From assembly GCA_943704425.1 (NCBI GenBank), contig CALSCP010002154.1:22943-71321 (forward strand): a stretch of 48,379 nucleotides of DNA, given 5' to 3'. Below the pieces are notes generated by a model. That model was given only the letters and a program-made list of their open reading frames with translations, did not search any database and was not told the origin of the DNA. This stretch comes from Ministeria vibrans ATCC 50519 (Eukaryota; Opisthokonta; Filasterea). Position numbers and translations under genes: made by a program. Below are positions 34,126 to 44,091 of the stretch, one piece after another. Positions within the stretch are counted from its first letter, which is position 1. Each line of letters opens with the position of its first letter.

Positions 34126-34641
34126 GCAGTGCGGTACCTTCGAACGTTGCGAAACACATGTTCATCGCTGCTGGCCGTCTCCTCCGTCCGCAACGCACTA
34201 GGAGACACCCATGGAGCGTCGCTCGAATGGAGCTTCACTGCCGAATGCTGATGCGAAACAAGACAGAGAAGGAAAAAACGAAAAAAAAAAAAATGAGCGC
34301 CAAGAGGAAAAATGAAAGAACATGAAGAAAAGGGCAATCGGAGAGAGGCGTTGAAGGAACGAGTGGAAGTCACTTACGGTGCCGCGGCTGCGGTAGGAGG
34401 AAGAACGACCGTGCGGTGCGTCTGCTCCTTTATACGACAGTTTGAGGTCTTCTTGTTTGAAAAAAGGGGGTTTGAGGGGAAAGAGAGGCAGGCGGACACG
34501 CCAAACAGTGAGAGGGACTGGAAAGGGGGGGTGTGTCAATAGTAATTCGTGGCCAAGTAAGGCGCAAATTAATTGAAAATTGAAATTAATTTCGATCGTC
34601 GATTCGACGGCGGATTCGTGAACGTTTTTTGAACTTCTCAT
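31289..34641 (-). CDS. eIF4G-like translation initiation scaffold (MIF4G and W2-type domains)
   Basis: Exons 34641-34378, 34247-34138, 34022-33908, 33585-31903, 31800-31566 and 31488-31289 sum to 2607 nt (868 aa), all in phase. eIF4G proteins bridge mRNA cap, helicase eIF4A and the ribosome. The MIF4G domain is clear: LLNKLTIDKFPRIAPQFV, VVVLLFEKALIEPTFSGMYA, then LLIHKCREEFDNRSRAFEEF, MLGNIRFIGELGKRSMVGEK and MHRLADHPRLPARIRFLLLN. A middle acidic/Lys-rich linker (DDDDDDD, KKKKGWKK) precedes a helical region and a C-terminal W2/MA3-like part ending LIHRAFVYLYDFDVCDEEAY and an EEEEEED tail. There is no visible eIF4E-binding YxxxxLL motif in the short N-terminus. The start at 34641 is the only in-frame ATG, but the first about 50 residues look poorly composed and overlap the promoter of the neighbouring gene, so the true 5' end is uncertain. 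Confidence 0.83.
33601..33860 (+). repeat. (GA)n tract plus AAACAAAGTGATAGAGAGAG units in eIF4G intron
   Basis: Pure GA at 33638-33687, flanked by several units of AAACAAAGTGATAGAGAGA and shorter derivatives. It fills intron 33586-33907 and is the same composite repeat as at 2369-2560. Confidence 0.9.
34085..34124 (+). repeat. (GT)n microsatellite in eIF4G intron
   Basis: About 20 GT units, next to a G/C-rich stretch that serves as polypyrimidine tract on the sense strand. Confidence 0.9.
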
Positions 34642-34661
34642 CTCAACTCTTTTTTTCCAAC

Positions 34662-35858
34662 ATGAATACATTGCCTCTGGAGATTAAACATGCGATTATT
34701 GCTTTGTGTGATCCCGAGTCAACTTGGGCTCTTTCGCTTGTGAGTCGAGAATGGCGTTTCGCAGTGTGTGGCGATGGATTTCGAACGCTTTCCAATACCC
34801 TCTACCAACGCGACTCTGTTCGCGCACTGGAAGTGTTGCTACGGATGAGTACACGTGAAAGTGCATGGCACACGGTGGGGCAAGTGCCGATGGCAAAGGC
34901 ATCGTGGATTTTGAGGCAGGCCGGACACATAGGTGCCTTTCGTGTTGTCGAATTGATTCTGCGCTCGAGCACTCACCCGCTCCTCTTGGACTACATGAAT
35001 GCTCTTGTGCGTGCCAGCAGGGTGGGTCGCGTTGATGTGGTCGACAGGCTGCTGTCGGAGCAGCGCTTTGAATTTGACGGGCTGTACGCTGCGCCATTTT
35101 TTGAAGCGGCTGCGCTGGCGGGACAGGTTGGGGTTGTTGAGCTGCTTCTGTCACACCCACGGTTCCATGTGGACTCGCACGAATTGGATGGAGTCTTTGA
35201 GGTTGCCTGCTGCCATGGTGTTGCGGGCGTGGTGGCGTGTCTCTTGGGCGATCCAATCATCAATAGTCTGGATAGGGTTGGTGAACACTCTGCGGCCGCC
35301 CGGGCGTTGCTTGGCGCCTGTCGATTCAACCACACGGATGTAATTGAGGTGATTCTTGTCGATGGACGTTTGGATCCATCGCTGTGTAATAATCAGCTCA
35401 TGCGCTGGGCGGCCGAGCGGGGACACACTTCGATTGTTGCTCAGTTATTGGCGGACGCCCGTGTTGATCCTGGTGTAGACGACAACTATCCCTTTCGCTA
35501 TGCGTGCAGCGAGGGACACCTTGCCGTTGTCAAGTTACTTCTGGGCGACCCACGCGTTGACCCGACAGCCGTCGACAACGACGCCTTTCGCGCCGCCTGT
35601 GTCAACAACCACCTTGCCACGGCGCGTGTCTTGCTTGCCGAGCCCCGTATCGATCCGACGGCGCGACAACACTATGCCTTGCGATTTGCCAGTCTGCGCA
35701 GCCATCATTCCATGGTAAATTTACTGCTGGCTGATCGACGGATCGACGCCACAGTACTTGACTCGTATGCCTTGCGTGCGGCGCGCAGGTACGGAAGCCA
35801 ACCTCAAACGGATGTGGATTGGGAAGATATCAATGACGTCTTTTGTTCAATAATGTAA
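34662..35858 (+). CDS. Intronless ankyrin-repeat protein with possible N-terminal F-box
   Basis: A single open frame of 398 aa. The N-terminus LPLEIKHAIIALCDPESTWALSLVSREW has the spacing of an F-box (L-P-x-E-I ... L-x-L-V-S-R-x-W), which would couple it to SCF ubiquitin ligases. It is followed by about eight ankyrin-type repeats of the degenerate 30-32-residue style with the motif VVELLLSHPRF, VVKLLLGDPRVDPTAVDN and TARVLLAEPRIDPTARQH. The repeat sub-family (LLxDxRxDPxxxxNxAxRxA) is common in large protist and giant-virus paralogue families. No introns, unlike most neighbours, which is compatible with retroposition or transfer but does not prove it. Its ATG is only 20 bases from the eIF4G-like ATG on the other strand. 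Confidence 0.8.
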   Translation: MNTLPLEIKHAIIALCDPESTWALSLVSREWRFAVCGDGFRTLSNTLYQRDSVRALEVLLRMSTRESAWHTVGQVPMAKASWILRQAGHIGAFRVVELILRSSTHPLLLDYMNALVRASRVGRVDVVDRLLSEQRFEFDGLYAAPFFEAAALAGQVGVVELLLSHPRFHVDSHELDGVFEVACCHGVAGVVACLLGDPIINSLDRVGEHSAAARALLGACRFNHTDVIEVILVDGRLDPSLCNNQLMRWAAERGHTSIVAQLLADARVDPGVDDNYPFRYACSEGHLAVVKLLLGDPRVDPTAVDNDAFRAACVNNHLATARVLLAEPRIDPTARQHYALRFASLRSHHSMVNLLLADRRIDATVLDSYALRAARRYGSQPQTDVDWEDINDVFCSIM

Positions 35859-36525
<667 letters not shown>

Positions 36526-38222
36526 ATGTCGACTACAGTGGCTGCCGCCTCTGCTGTGGCAACGGCGGCTGTGGCTACCGCTGTTGCAACAGCTTCATCG
36601 ACAATTTTGCCGAGTCCGATTTTGAGCAATGCCATTCTACAGAATGTGTGGGTCTCAGTGGGCTGCGGCATCATTGGTGGCGTCTTGACCTTTCTTGGCT
36701 ACAGAATATTCCGCTTGGCGGCCTTCTTTTGCGCCTTTTGCATCGTAATGGGGGACAATAGAATCTACCTTGGTGGCCGTCGACTGACTCTCTTCGTGTA
36801 GGGCTTTGTGCTGTGGTACGTGTTCTCGCCGCACATGTTCACAACATCGATATGCTGTGGACCCAATGGAAAGGAGTGGGGTAGGGAGCAGTGGTCGTGG
36901 CACGAGACTGGAGGAGAAGACCTTTTTCAAACTATTCGGTTATTTCTTTTAGTGCATTATTTGACGTCGTCTATTGTTGGACTTGTCTTTGGCCTTCTTG
37001 CAATGTTCCTCATTAGAGTGGGGGTTTTCATGATTGGTGCCTGTCTTGGCATTGTGATTGCTACTATTGCAATGTCGACGCCCCTTGGTACACGAGAATG
37101 CAATTGTGTCATTTGGGGTTGTCTCTTGTTTCTCTTCCGTCTCTCCAGTCTCTCTCTCTCTCTCTCCTGTTTCTTCCGTCTCTCTCTCTATCACTGTGTT
37201 TCTCTCTCTCTCTTTCTCTATCACTTTGTTTCTCTCTCTCTCTCTATCACTTTGTTTCTCTCTCTCTCTATCACTTTGTTTCTCTCTCTCTCTCTATCAC
37301 TTTGTTTCTCTCTCTCTCTATCACTTTGTTTCTTTCTCCCTCCTTTTTCTCTCTCTATCTCTCTCTCATTATTCTCTCTTAACTCTCTCTCATTATTCTC
37401 TCTTAACTCTCTCTCTATCACACACACTCTCTCTCACTATCACTCTGTTTCTCTTCCCCCCTTCTTTCTATCACTTTGTTTTCTCCCTCACTCTCTCTCT
37501 CTGTTTTTTCAATCTCTCCTTTCTATCTCACTTTTGTTTCTTTTCCTCTTCTTTCTCTGCCTATGCTTTGACTTGTTCTTCATATGCATTTCACTCACTG
37601 CGCCCGTCTTCTTTTCTTTTGACTCTTTCCCTCCAGCAACATCGTCATTTTTCGCAAGCAATGCGGCGTACGGCACCTTCTACGCCTTGTGCGCGCTTGC
37701 GACGGGTATTGTGGCGTGTCTGCTTGAGAAGCTTACAATCATCCTTGCTACGTCCATTGGCGGTGCCTTTGCCGTGTTTCTTGCCATTGACTATTGGGTT
37801 CAGAGCAACTTTAGCAAGTCGGTTGAGATGTTTCTGCAGCGCGTTGCCGAGTCCGTCCAGGAAGGGTTTCAGTCGCGACACACAAATGTTAGTACCGTCA
37901 CTCAGAATTACGCGTGGAATGGAAAAGGTATATGCAATATAGAAGAAGTGTCTTTGTCACCCTCATAATTATTATTGTTTGCGCTTTCTCTGAAGACTTT
38001 GGGATGTGTGTTGGGTGGGCGATTCTTTCGCTGTTTGGCATCTACATCCAGTTTGTGTATACGTCGCGGAACGTATCGCACCGCAAGACCAAGGACAAGG
38101 CGAAGAAGCTGGAGGCACAGGTGAAGGAGCAGCAGAGGGCATTGCAGAAGCAAAACGAGTTGGTTGTGCCACTGTTGGCGGCGCAGGAGCCCGATGCGAT
38201 GGAGATGAGGCCCGTGACGTGA
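36526..38222 (+). CDS. TMEM198/DUF4203-like multi-pass membrane protein
   Basis: Exons 36526-36744, 36802-37087, 37637-37927 and 37996-38222 sum to 1023 nt (340 aa), all in phase. The Ala/Thr-rich N-terminus is followed by several hydrophobic segments: VSVGCGIIGGVLTFLGYRIF, LTSSIVGLVFGLLAMFLIRV, VFMIGACLGIVIATIA, TFYALCALATGIVACLL, IILATSIGGAFAVFLAIDYW and GWAILSLFGIYIQFVYTSR. The Gly-rich helices with a charge-poor G-x-x-x-G pattern and the VSHRKTKDKAK basic helix after the last segment match the TMEM198 layout. The C-terminal tail is a short coiled coil (KKLEAQVKEQQRALQKQNEL). Family role is poorly known (TMEM198 has been linked to Wnt signalling in animals). Intron 2 (37088-37636) is a CT-rich repeat. 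Confidence 0.75.
37140..37510 (+). repeat. CT-rich composite repeat, TCTCTCTATCACTTTGTTTC units
   Basis: At least five copies of the complement of the GAAACAAAGTGATAGAGAGA unit, plus (CT)n, inside intron 37088-37636. Here the pyrimidine strand is sense, unlike the 2369 copy. Confidence 0.9.
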
Positions 38223-38333
38223 AAGTGCGTGCATGTGTGTGTGTGTGTCTTTTTTTTGTTTCAGAGGGTGTTGTACAGTGTATTTATTCTGATTTACTTC
38301 AAGTGAGAGAGAGAGAGAGTGTGTGTGTGTGGG

Positions 38334-39200
38334 CTACTTCTTGAGGGAGGCTGCTGCTTCTCGCGCGCGTGCTACTGCTTGTTTGAGCGCCTGTGCAGTG
38401 TTCTGTGGCTGTGCTGTTGTGGTGGTGGTGGTGGTGGTGGCCGTCGTCGTCGAAGATGACGCCGTAGAAGGGAGTGCCGTGGCTGGAACAAAGTCAACGG
38501 TGGTTCGCTGACGCATTTCGCGCGCTCGTGTCTCCATGTAGACGCTTTGCTGTTCGCCCAGTTGTTTGTAGTGGCTGTCCGCACCAAACAGACTCGACTG
38601 CGGATCGTACACCTCGGTGGGCAGATTGCTGCCTCGCTCGTCGACACCACACAGGTCTGTGAGCTTTTCGTAGATAGTGGGGTTGTGGAAGTGCTTGTGG
38701 CGCCGGAGCTCGTCGTTGACATTGCGACCCGTCGATTCGCGAACGGCCAGAAACCTCCGGACGTTTCGTTCGACATCCGTCGTCATGGGTCTCCCAGCGA
38801 CATTGTCAACGTCCAGCGTACACAAAGAGGTGTCAAGGAAGGGTCCTGTGCGTGCGCCGACGCTGCCAAGCATCGGATCGCACGAGGGTAGCTCGTCAAA
38901 GATCAACGGGGTCGCATCAAAATTCGACCGGGCCGTTGCGGTGTTTGCTGTGCTTGCGGCGGTCGATGCGGGCGCGATGCCAGGAACCGTCACCCGACCA
39001 ACTGTGGTGGCGCTGTGGCTGTCGCTGAGGTCGTTCTCGTGCACTTGTTGTTGATTCGCACTGTCCTCTTCCTCTTCGTCATCATCATAGCCAACAATCA
39101 GTTTGGCACCGGGAGGACTCGCACTGCGGCGGCGAGACGAACTATCTCCAGGCGATCCCTCATCGTCACTGTAGTCGGCTGCGACCAGTTTCAACGACAT
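38334..39200 (-). CDS. SAP30BP / HCNGP-family nuclear protein
   Basis: Intronless, 288 aa. HCNGP/SAP30BP-like proteins are nuclear and are linked to transcriptional repression and splicing. The diagnostic core is present: RHKHFHNPTIYEKLTDLCGV followed by DERGSNLPTEVYDPQSSLFG (family: N-P-x-I-Y-E-K-L-I-x-F-C-x-I-x-E-x-G-T-N-x-P-x-x-x-Y-D-P). The N-terminus is LVAADYSDDEGSPGDSS, the usual acidic Y-x-D-D-E opening, and a YDDDEEEEDS patch follows. The C-terminus is Thr-rich and ends with an Ala/Lys helix. It is convergent with the TMEM198-like gene, 111 bases away. Confidence 0.88.
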   Translation of the reverse strand: MSLKLVAADYSDDEGSPGDSSSRRRSASPPGAKLIVGYDDDEEEEDSANQQQVHENDLSDSHSATTVGRVTVPGIAPASTAASTANTATARSNFDATPLIFDELPSCDPMLGSVGARTGPFLDTSLCTLDVDNVAGRPMTTDVERNVRRFLAVRESTGRNVNDELRRHKHFHNPTIYEKLTDLCGVDERGSNLPTEVYDPQSSLFGADSHYKQLGEQQSVYMETRAREMRQRTTVDFVPATALPSTASSSTTTATTTTTTTTAQPQNTAQALKQAVARAREAAASLKK

Positions 39201-39835
39201 GAGAGAATAAAACTTTTTTAAAAAAAACAAACTGATGTGATATCCCTCAGGGAAAGAATTCACACACACACACGCACACAAATTATATTGGCAGATTCGG
39301 CCCCAGAATCCCGACTATGGTGAGTGCGCTCACTGTGCGTAGTGTGCTGTGTGCCAGTGTGGTCGATCTGCATTCTACTCAATTGTGATTTATGAGTATT
39401 GACTTGAATTTTCCCCGTAATTTCATCGAACTTTTTCGTACATCTTTTGGGTCACTTACCACACTAAACACTTTCCACGGTCTTAAACTAACCGTAAACC
39501 AATTTCAACCTTTTATAAATGATAATTTATGTTATTTTTAGAATTATTTCATCATACACACAAAAACAAAATAAATTATTCATGTTGCAATCAAGATTTC
39601 ACACACACACAATTTCTCATTCCGCCCACACCGCTTCCTCTCTAGATCTGGTCCCGAATCGCTTCGACGCAACTATGACTAATGATACAATATACAAAAT
39701 ACGCCACTATTCACTGTGCAAGGCTGTATCAAAGCGATGATCAGCGACAATGCAAACTCATTTCACACATTTTATTCTCAACTAAAAATTCACTTTTATT
39801 CACTTTTCAGAAACTTATTTTGTTTCATCAATACT
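39201..39835. other. Divergent intergenic region, SAP30BP / RNA ligase
   Basis: 635 bases between two divergent genes. It is AT-rich with small CA runs (39262-39280, 39600-39610). The plus frame is open from 39716 without resemblance to anything. No RNA gene or other gene is seen; it presumably holds both promoters. Confidence 0.6.
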
Positions 39836-41080
39836 ATGACATTCGTGGCGTGGCCCTCGATCAAGCAGCTACACGGGGTTGTGGCGGCGGTGCGTAAATT
39901 GCGCTGTCAAGAAGACATGGTCGAGTTTCGCGGGAAAATCAAACTGCACGGCACCAATGGCGCCGTGGGCATTGTTCGCGACGCAGACGGCAGCATCTGC
40001 GTGCATGCGCAGAGCCGCAACCGTGTGCTCACCCGTGAGAGCGACAATGCCAGCTTTGCCTCGTCGCTGTTGCCGCACGAAGAATATTTCCGTCATGTCT
40101 TCCGCCGAGTTGCGGCCATCCACGACTCCGTCAGGCGCGTCGTTGTCTACGGCGAATGGTGTGGTCCTGGTATCAACAGCGGCGTGGCCCTGACGAAGCT
40201 GCCTCAGAAGCAGTTCTGCGTCTTCTCCCTCTTGGTCGACGAAATGCTCGTCAGCGACCCATCGACCATTGCCGACTTGCTCCCGCTCCACGAGCGCCCC
40301 GACTTCCTTCATGTGCTACCATGGCACTCGGTGGTGGTGCGAACGACCCCGGATGCCGATGCCAGTGGCGAAACGGCCGGCCCTGCCACCCACGACGACA
40401 AGAACGCGCCCGAGCAAGTGCGCATCAACTTCCGCGACTTTGAAGCGTCTGCCAAGGACGTCGAGCGCGTCAACGAGCTTGTCTATGCCATTGATGCCGT
40501 CTGTCCTTGGACGCTCGCCACGTTTGGCGTGACCGGAAACGGCGAAGGTCTTGTTTGGTATCCCGTTTCGTTGGAGACGAACGAGTTGTGGATTTGCGAC
40601 GATGACAGAGGCAACGAGGACGGAGACGACGACGACGACGACGAGGAGGAGGAAGAAGAAGAGAAGGACACGGTGCCTTCGGGGGAAAGCGTGCCTGCTC
40701 CCTTTCCGCACCTGAGAAGGAAGATGTTTGCGCGCTATGCGTTCAAGGCCAAGGGCGAGGCGCACACAATCCCCACCAAGAATGCGTCCACGAGGAAACA
40801 GCCAGCGCAACTGTTGCCAGAAGAGGCCAAGTCGATTCACGAGTATGTAAACCTGGCCGTGACAGAAGCACGTCTACGCCAGGGGCTCACCGAGGTGCTG
40901 GGCGTCGACTACGACCACAAGACGTCGCCCCCTAAGAAGCGCACCAACAACTTCCGCCAGTGGATTCTGGCCGACGTGCAGAAGGAGATGGGGCCCGAAC
41001 TTGAGGCAGCCAATCTCACGTGGCAGCAGGTCGTGTCGTACGTGGGACAGCGTGCTGTGCAGTGGTACATTAACGCATAA
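39836..41080 (+). CDS. T4 Rnl2-family RNA ligase
   Basis: Intronless, 414 aa. RNA ligases of this family seal 5'-phosphate/3'-hydroxyl nicks in RNA through a lysyl-AMP intermediate. The nucleotidyltransferase motifs appear in order: motif I KLHGTNGAVGI (Lys near residue 39), a Ser-Arg-Asn motif (AQSRNRVLTRE), motif III/IIIa VVVYGEWCGPGI with KQFCVFSLLV, motif IV GEGLVWYPV (Glu-Gly-x-Val) and motif V AFKAKGEAH (Lys-x-Lys). An acidic insert (DDDDDDEEEEEEE) lies between IV and V. The C-terminal helical part (IHEYVNLAVTEARLRQGL, RQWILADVQKEMGPEL) resembles the Rnl2 C-terminal domain. The first ATG with good downstream composition is 39836. Probably a cytosolic or nuclear RNA-repair enzyme; no targeting signal is obvious. 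Confidence 0.85.
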   Translation: MTFVAWPSIKQLHGVVAAVRKLRCQEDMVEFRGKIKLHGTNGAVGIVRDADGSICVHAQSRNRVLTRESDNASFASSLLPHEEYFRHVFRRVAAIHDSVRRVVVYGEWCGPGINSGVALTKLPQKQFCVFSLLVDEMLVSDPSTIADLLPLHERPDFLHVLPWHSVVVRTTPDADASGETAGPATHDDKNAPEQVRINFRDFEASAKDVERVNELVYAIDAVCPWTLATFGVTGNGEGLVWYPVSLETNELWICDDDRGNEDGDDDDDDEEEEEEEKDTVPSGESVPAPFPHLRRKMFARYAFKAKGEAHTIPTKNASTRKQPAQLLPEEAKSIHEYVNLAVTEARLRQGLTEVLGVDYDHKTSPPKKRTNNFRQWILADVQKEMGPELEAANLTWQQVVSYVGQRAVQWYINA

Positions 41081-41372
41081 AAATGCTATCCATAAGTTTT
41101 AATAATTATAATACACAATTTTTGTTATTCTTCTTAATACAAAAGATCGTGAAAACAAACATCTACTGAGACTAATTTCATCAAAAAGGAAACATATAAT
41201 AACAGCAACTTTTTCATACGTTGGTGTGTATGACAAGAAACTGAACTTATGGAGGTGGGCATGAACTTGTCCTCATATCGAAAAAGCATACATGTGTTTT
41301 AATAATAATTTCAATAGTGAGTAAAGTGAGTGCAGTTTGCGTGAAAAATGCGTCGTTTATGTAGACAAACCT

Positions 41373-43469
41373 TCACTTGAGAGAATCACGTACAAAGCGA
41401 CGCAATTGGAGCACCTGCGCTTCGGCGGCGCTGTGTGTATCCATGTCAGTATCAACAAGCGACTCGAGGGCGTCGGCGTGGCGTTTGAAGTCGGCAAGAA
41501 AGGCACGCAGGGAACGCTCATTAGTGTCGTGCTGGAGGGCGCGGAAGGAGCGAAGGGGCGCAGCGAGAGCATCGCGCAGACGCGCGTGCGTGCATGTGTG
41601 GTGCTCGAGCACAAACTGCGCGCAGCAGTCGAGAGTGCGTGTGTGAGCGTGCACTTGCAGCAACGGCGGTGCTGTCTGTGCCTGTACCTGTGCTTGAAAG
41701 GCGTGGTCGGTGCGTGCACGCAGAGACGCACAAACGTGCTCAGTGGCGCGCAGGAGTGCACCAAGAACGTGCGAAATGGTGTCGCGGTGACGCGGCGCAA
41801 ACGGAGGCAAGCGCGCAAGAAGCTGATCAAGCGAGGGAAGACGCGTGCCGTCGGGGAGCGTTGTGTTTGCGAGAGACGGAGTGGGAGCGGCGGGAACGAG
41901 CACAGCAAGCGAGAGCAGCTCATGCGCACACTCGCGCACACGTCGCCGTGTGTCACGTAGCTGACGACCCAACGAGCGTAGTCCACTCTCCTTTTCTTCG
42001 TTTTTTCGTTCTTCTTCTTCTTCTTCTTCTAACTCCTCTCTGCCAAATTGGACTGCAAGTGACTGTGTCAGGGCTTCAAGTCGTCCATAGAGATCCCGCA
42101 AAGAGCCTTCAAGACGTGAGACGTGCCGTAGATTCAGATGCTCAATGCGTCCGCTGCACACGTCCAGCAGGGTCGTCGCCCCTTCCGCTGCCTTCTCTCC
42201 TCGATACGGGTTCGAAAAGGCCACAAAATCGTCCACAATGCAATCGTGTGCGTCAAGTGCGTCTCCTGCACTGCGTAGCGTCCCTCGCAAACGACCCACA
42301 AGGCTTTCTAGTGCACCTACTTGCCTCACTCCATCCTCTCTCAGTCGCTCTAGCTCTTGCTCCAGTGCCCCACTCACGTTCTCTAGCTCACCCATGGCCC
42401 TTCGGCGCGTCTCCAGTGCACGCGCTTGCACCGCCACCCGCCGCTCCATTTGCACCAGCTGACACTTCAAGACATGTACACGACGTACATCAATTTCTCC
42501 TTCACGTGTCGTCGTCAGTCGCTCGACAATATCGCGCAGCTCTTCAACGTTGCTCCTTTTTTTATCCGTTTTCATCGATCTTGTCAGAGATCGTCGCAGT
42601 CGTTCTTCTCTTCGAGCAGTCAACGATGAAAAAGACGACGATGAAGGCATGTCCTCCCTCTGTTCTTGTTGCGCTATCAAACGGACTCCTGTCGCCTCCT
42701 CTTCCTCCTCCTCCTCCTCCACTACCTCTTCCTCCCCTCTTTTTCTTTCTCTTTCTGGCTCTACCATCTTTTCTTCGTTGTCCTCTTGCACCGCCACGAC
42801 CGGTTGCCAGTTGCGCTCGCGCGCCCTCAATTCGGCGACTGTGGGTGCTCGTCGACGACGCTGTGCATTCCTTGTGTGCTGCTGCTGCTCATTCAGACGT
42901 GTCTCCATCCGTAAGTCGGCCTCGCTCGGCACCCGCACATCAACCCCAACGCCTTGCCATCGGGCCTCACGTTCGCGTAGCTCGCTGCTTGACGGGCGTC
43001 GCGTTGGGCGATCGCGCCGAGTCACAACACTCGCCACAAAGTGCATTGCCGCGTAAACCTCGTTGCGCTTCGTCAGCGACCTCAACACCGCTGCTGAGAT
43101 CGACGTGTAGCCAACCACACCCAGGTCGCGTACAATGATCTGAAGAATGGAGGCGGGCAGGAGAGAGTGAGCATACCCCCACACGAAGCAAATGCAAAGC
43201 ATCACACAAGTTCACACCTTGCTCAAGAATCGAGCAAACGCCGCGTCCCGCACTTGAATGGTCTCAGGCGGTTCGCTGGAAAGAATCTGAGCACGTCGCT
43301 CGCGTGCACGCTCTCGTGACATGTGTGTGGTGTCCGGCAGACCACACTGGTCAAGAAGCGTTGCAAAGACACGCTGTCTCATTGACCACGACAACTCGGC
43401 CAACTCCTCTTCGCTCACGTCACTCAGTCCTTCTAGGCGCCTTAGCGCCATCTGTAGCCGCAGAGCCAT
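41373..43469 (-). CDS. Large coiled-coil protein of unknown family
   Basis: Exons 43469-43218 and 43139-41373 sum to 2019 nt (672 aa). I do not recognise the family. The N-terminus (about 1-110) is helical. A repeated short motif occurs twice, SSELREREARWQGVGV and VAELRARERNWQPVVA, suggesting a duplicated peptide. An acidic/Glu-rich region (EEVVEEEEEEEE) is followed by predicted long coiled coils (LKCQLVQMERRVAVQARALE, LEQELERLREDGVRQVGALE) and a helical C-terminal half. It has no catalytic motif and no membrane segment. A cytoskeletal or centrosomal role is conceivable but unsupported. It is convergent with the RNA ligase gene. Confidence 0.72.
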
Positions 43470-43708
43470 TGAAAACAAATTGTGTGATGAATATTCACAA
43501 AACAAAAAATATAAGAAACATAATTATAGATAATCAAATTTGGAAATGTCTTCTTCTTCTTCAAATTATCAAGAAGACGTAACAATTTTAGTCGAGCTGT
43601 CAATGTATTTTGCCGGACAAAGTGAGGGTATAATTATTATTGATTTATTTTTCTTAATCATTCAAAAGTATAAAATAAGTATTTGAAATTACACAAACTT
43701 TTTTTTTA

Positions 43709-44049
43709 CTACGTCAAGCTGTCAATGTACGCCTTTGCCTTTTCCATTTCGTGTAAGAACGTGTAGAACTGTGGGAGAGTCAGCTCTGAGAAAGAGAAAA
43801 AAAAAACACAAAAAAAGACCCATTAGTTTCTCATTGTATCAAATTGTATCTTACCCATAAAGACGTTTTCGGTCTTTGAAGCGCCCTTGTCAAGGACCAG
43901 TTTGAGCTGCAAGAAGGTTGAGCCAGCCCGTCGCAGCTCATCTGTGCCCGCAGTCACTAAAATTGAATCGTGAGTGAATAAAAATAGATAGAGAATCGAG
44001 ATCGGAGTCATTATGATTCACATTGTTTTTAATAATAATAAATTTATTC

Positions 44050-44091
<42 letters not shown>

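Noticed and set aside
39716-39835. N-terminal extension of the RNA ligase frame
   Set aside because: Phe/Ile-rich AT-biased sequence without family similarity; the Met at 39836 directly precedes the conserved ligase domain.
41594-43138. Plus-strand open frame of 514 residues opposite the coiled-coil gene
   Set aside because: Cys/His/Pro-rich antisense shadow; the minus strand has regular heptads and a phase-consistent intron.
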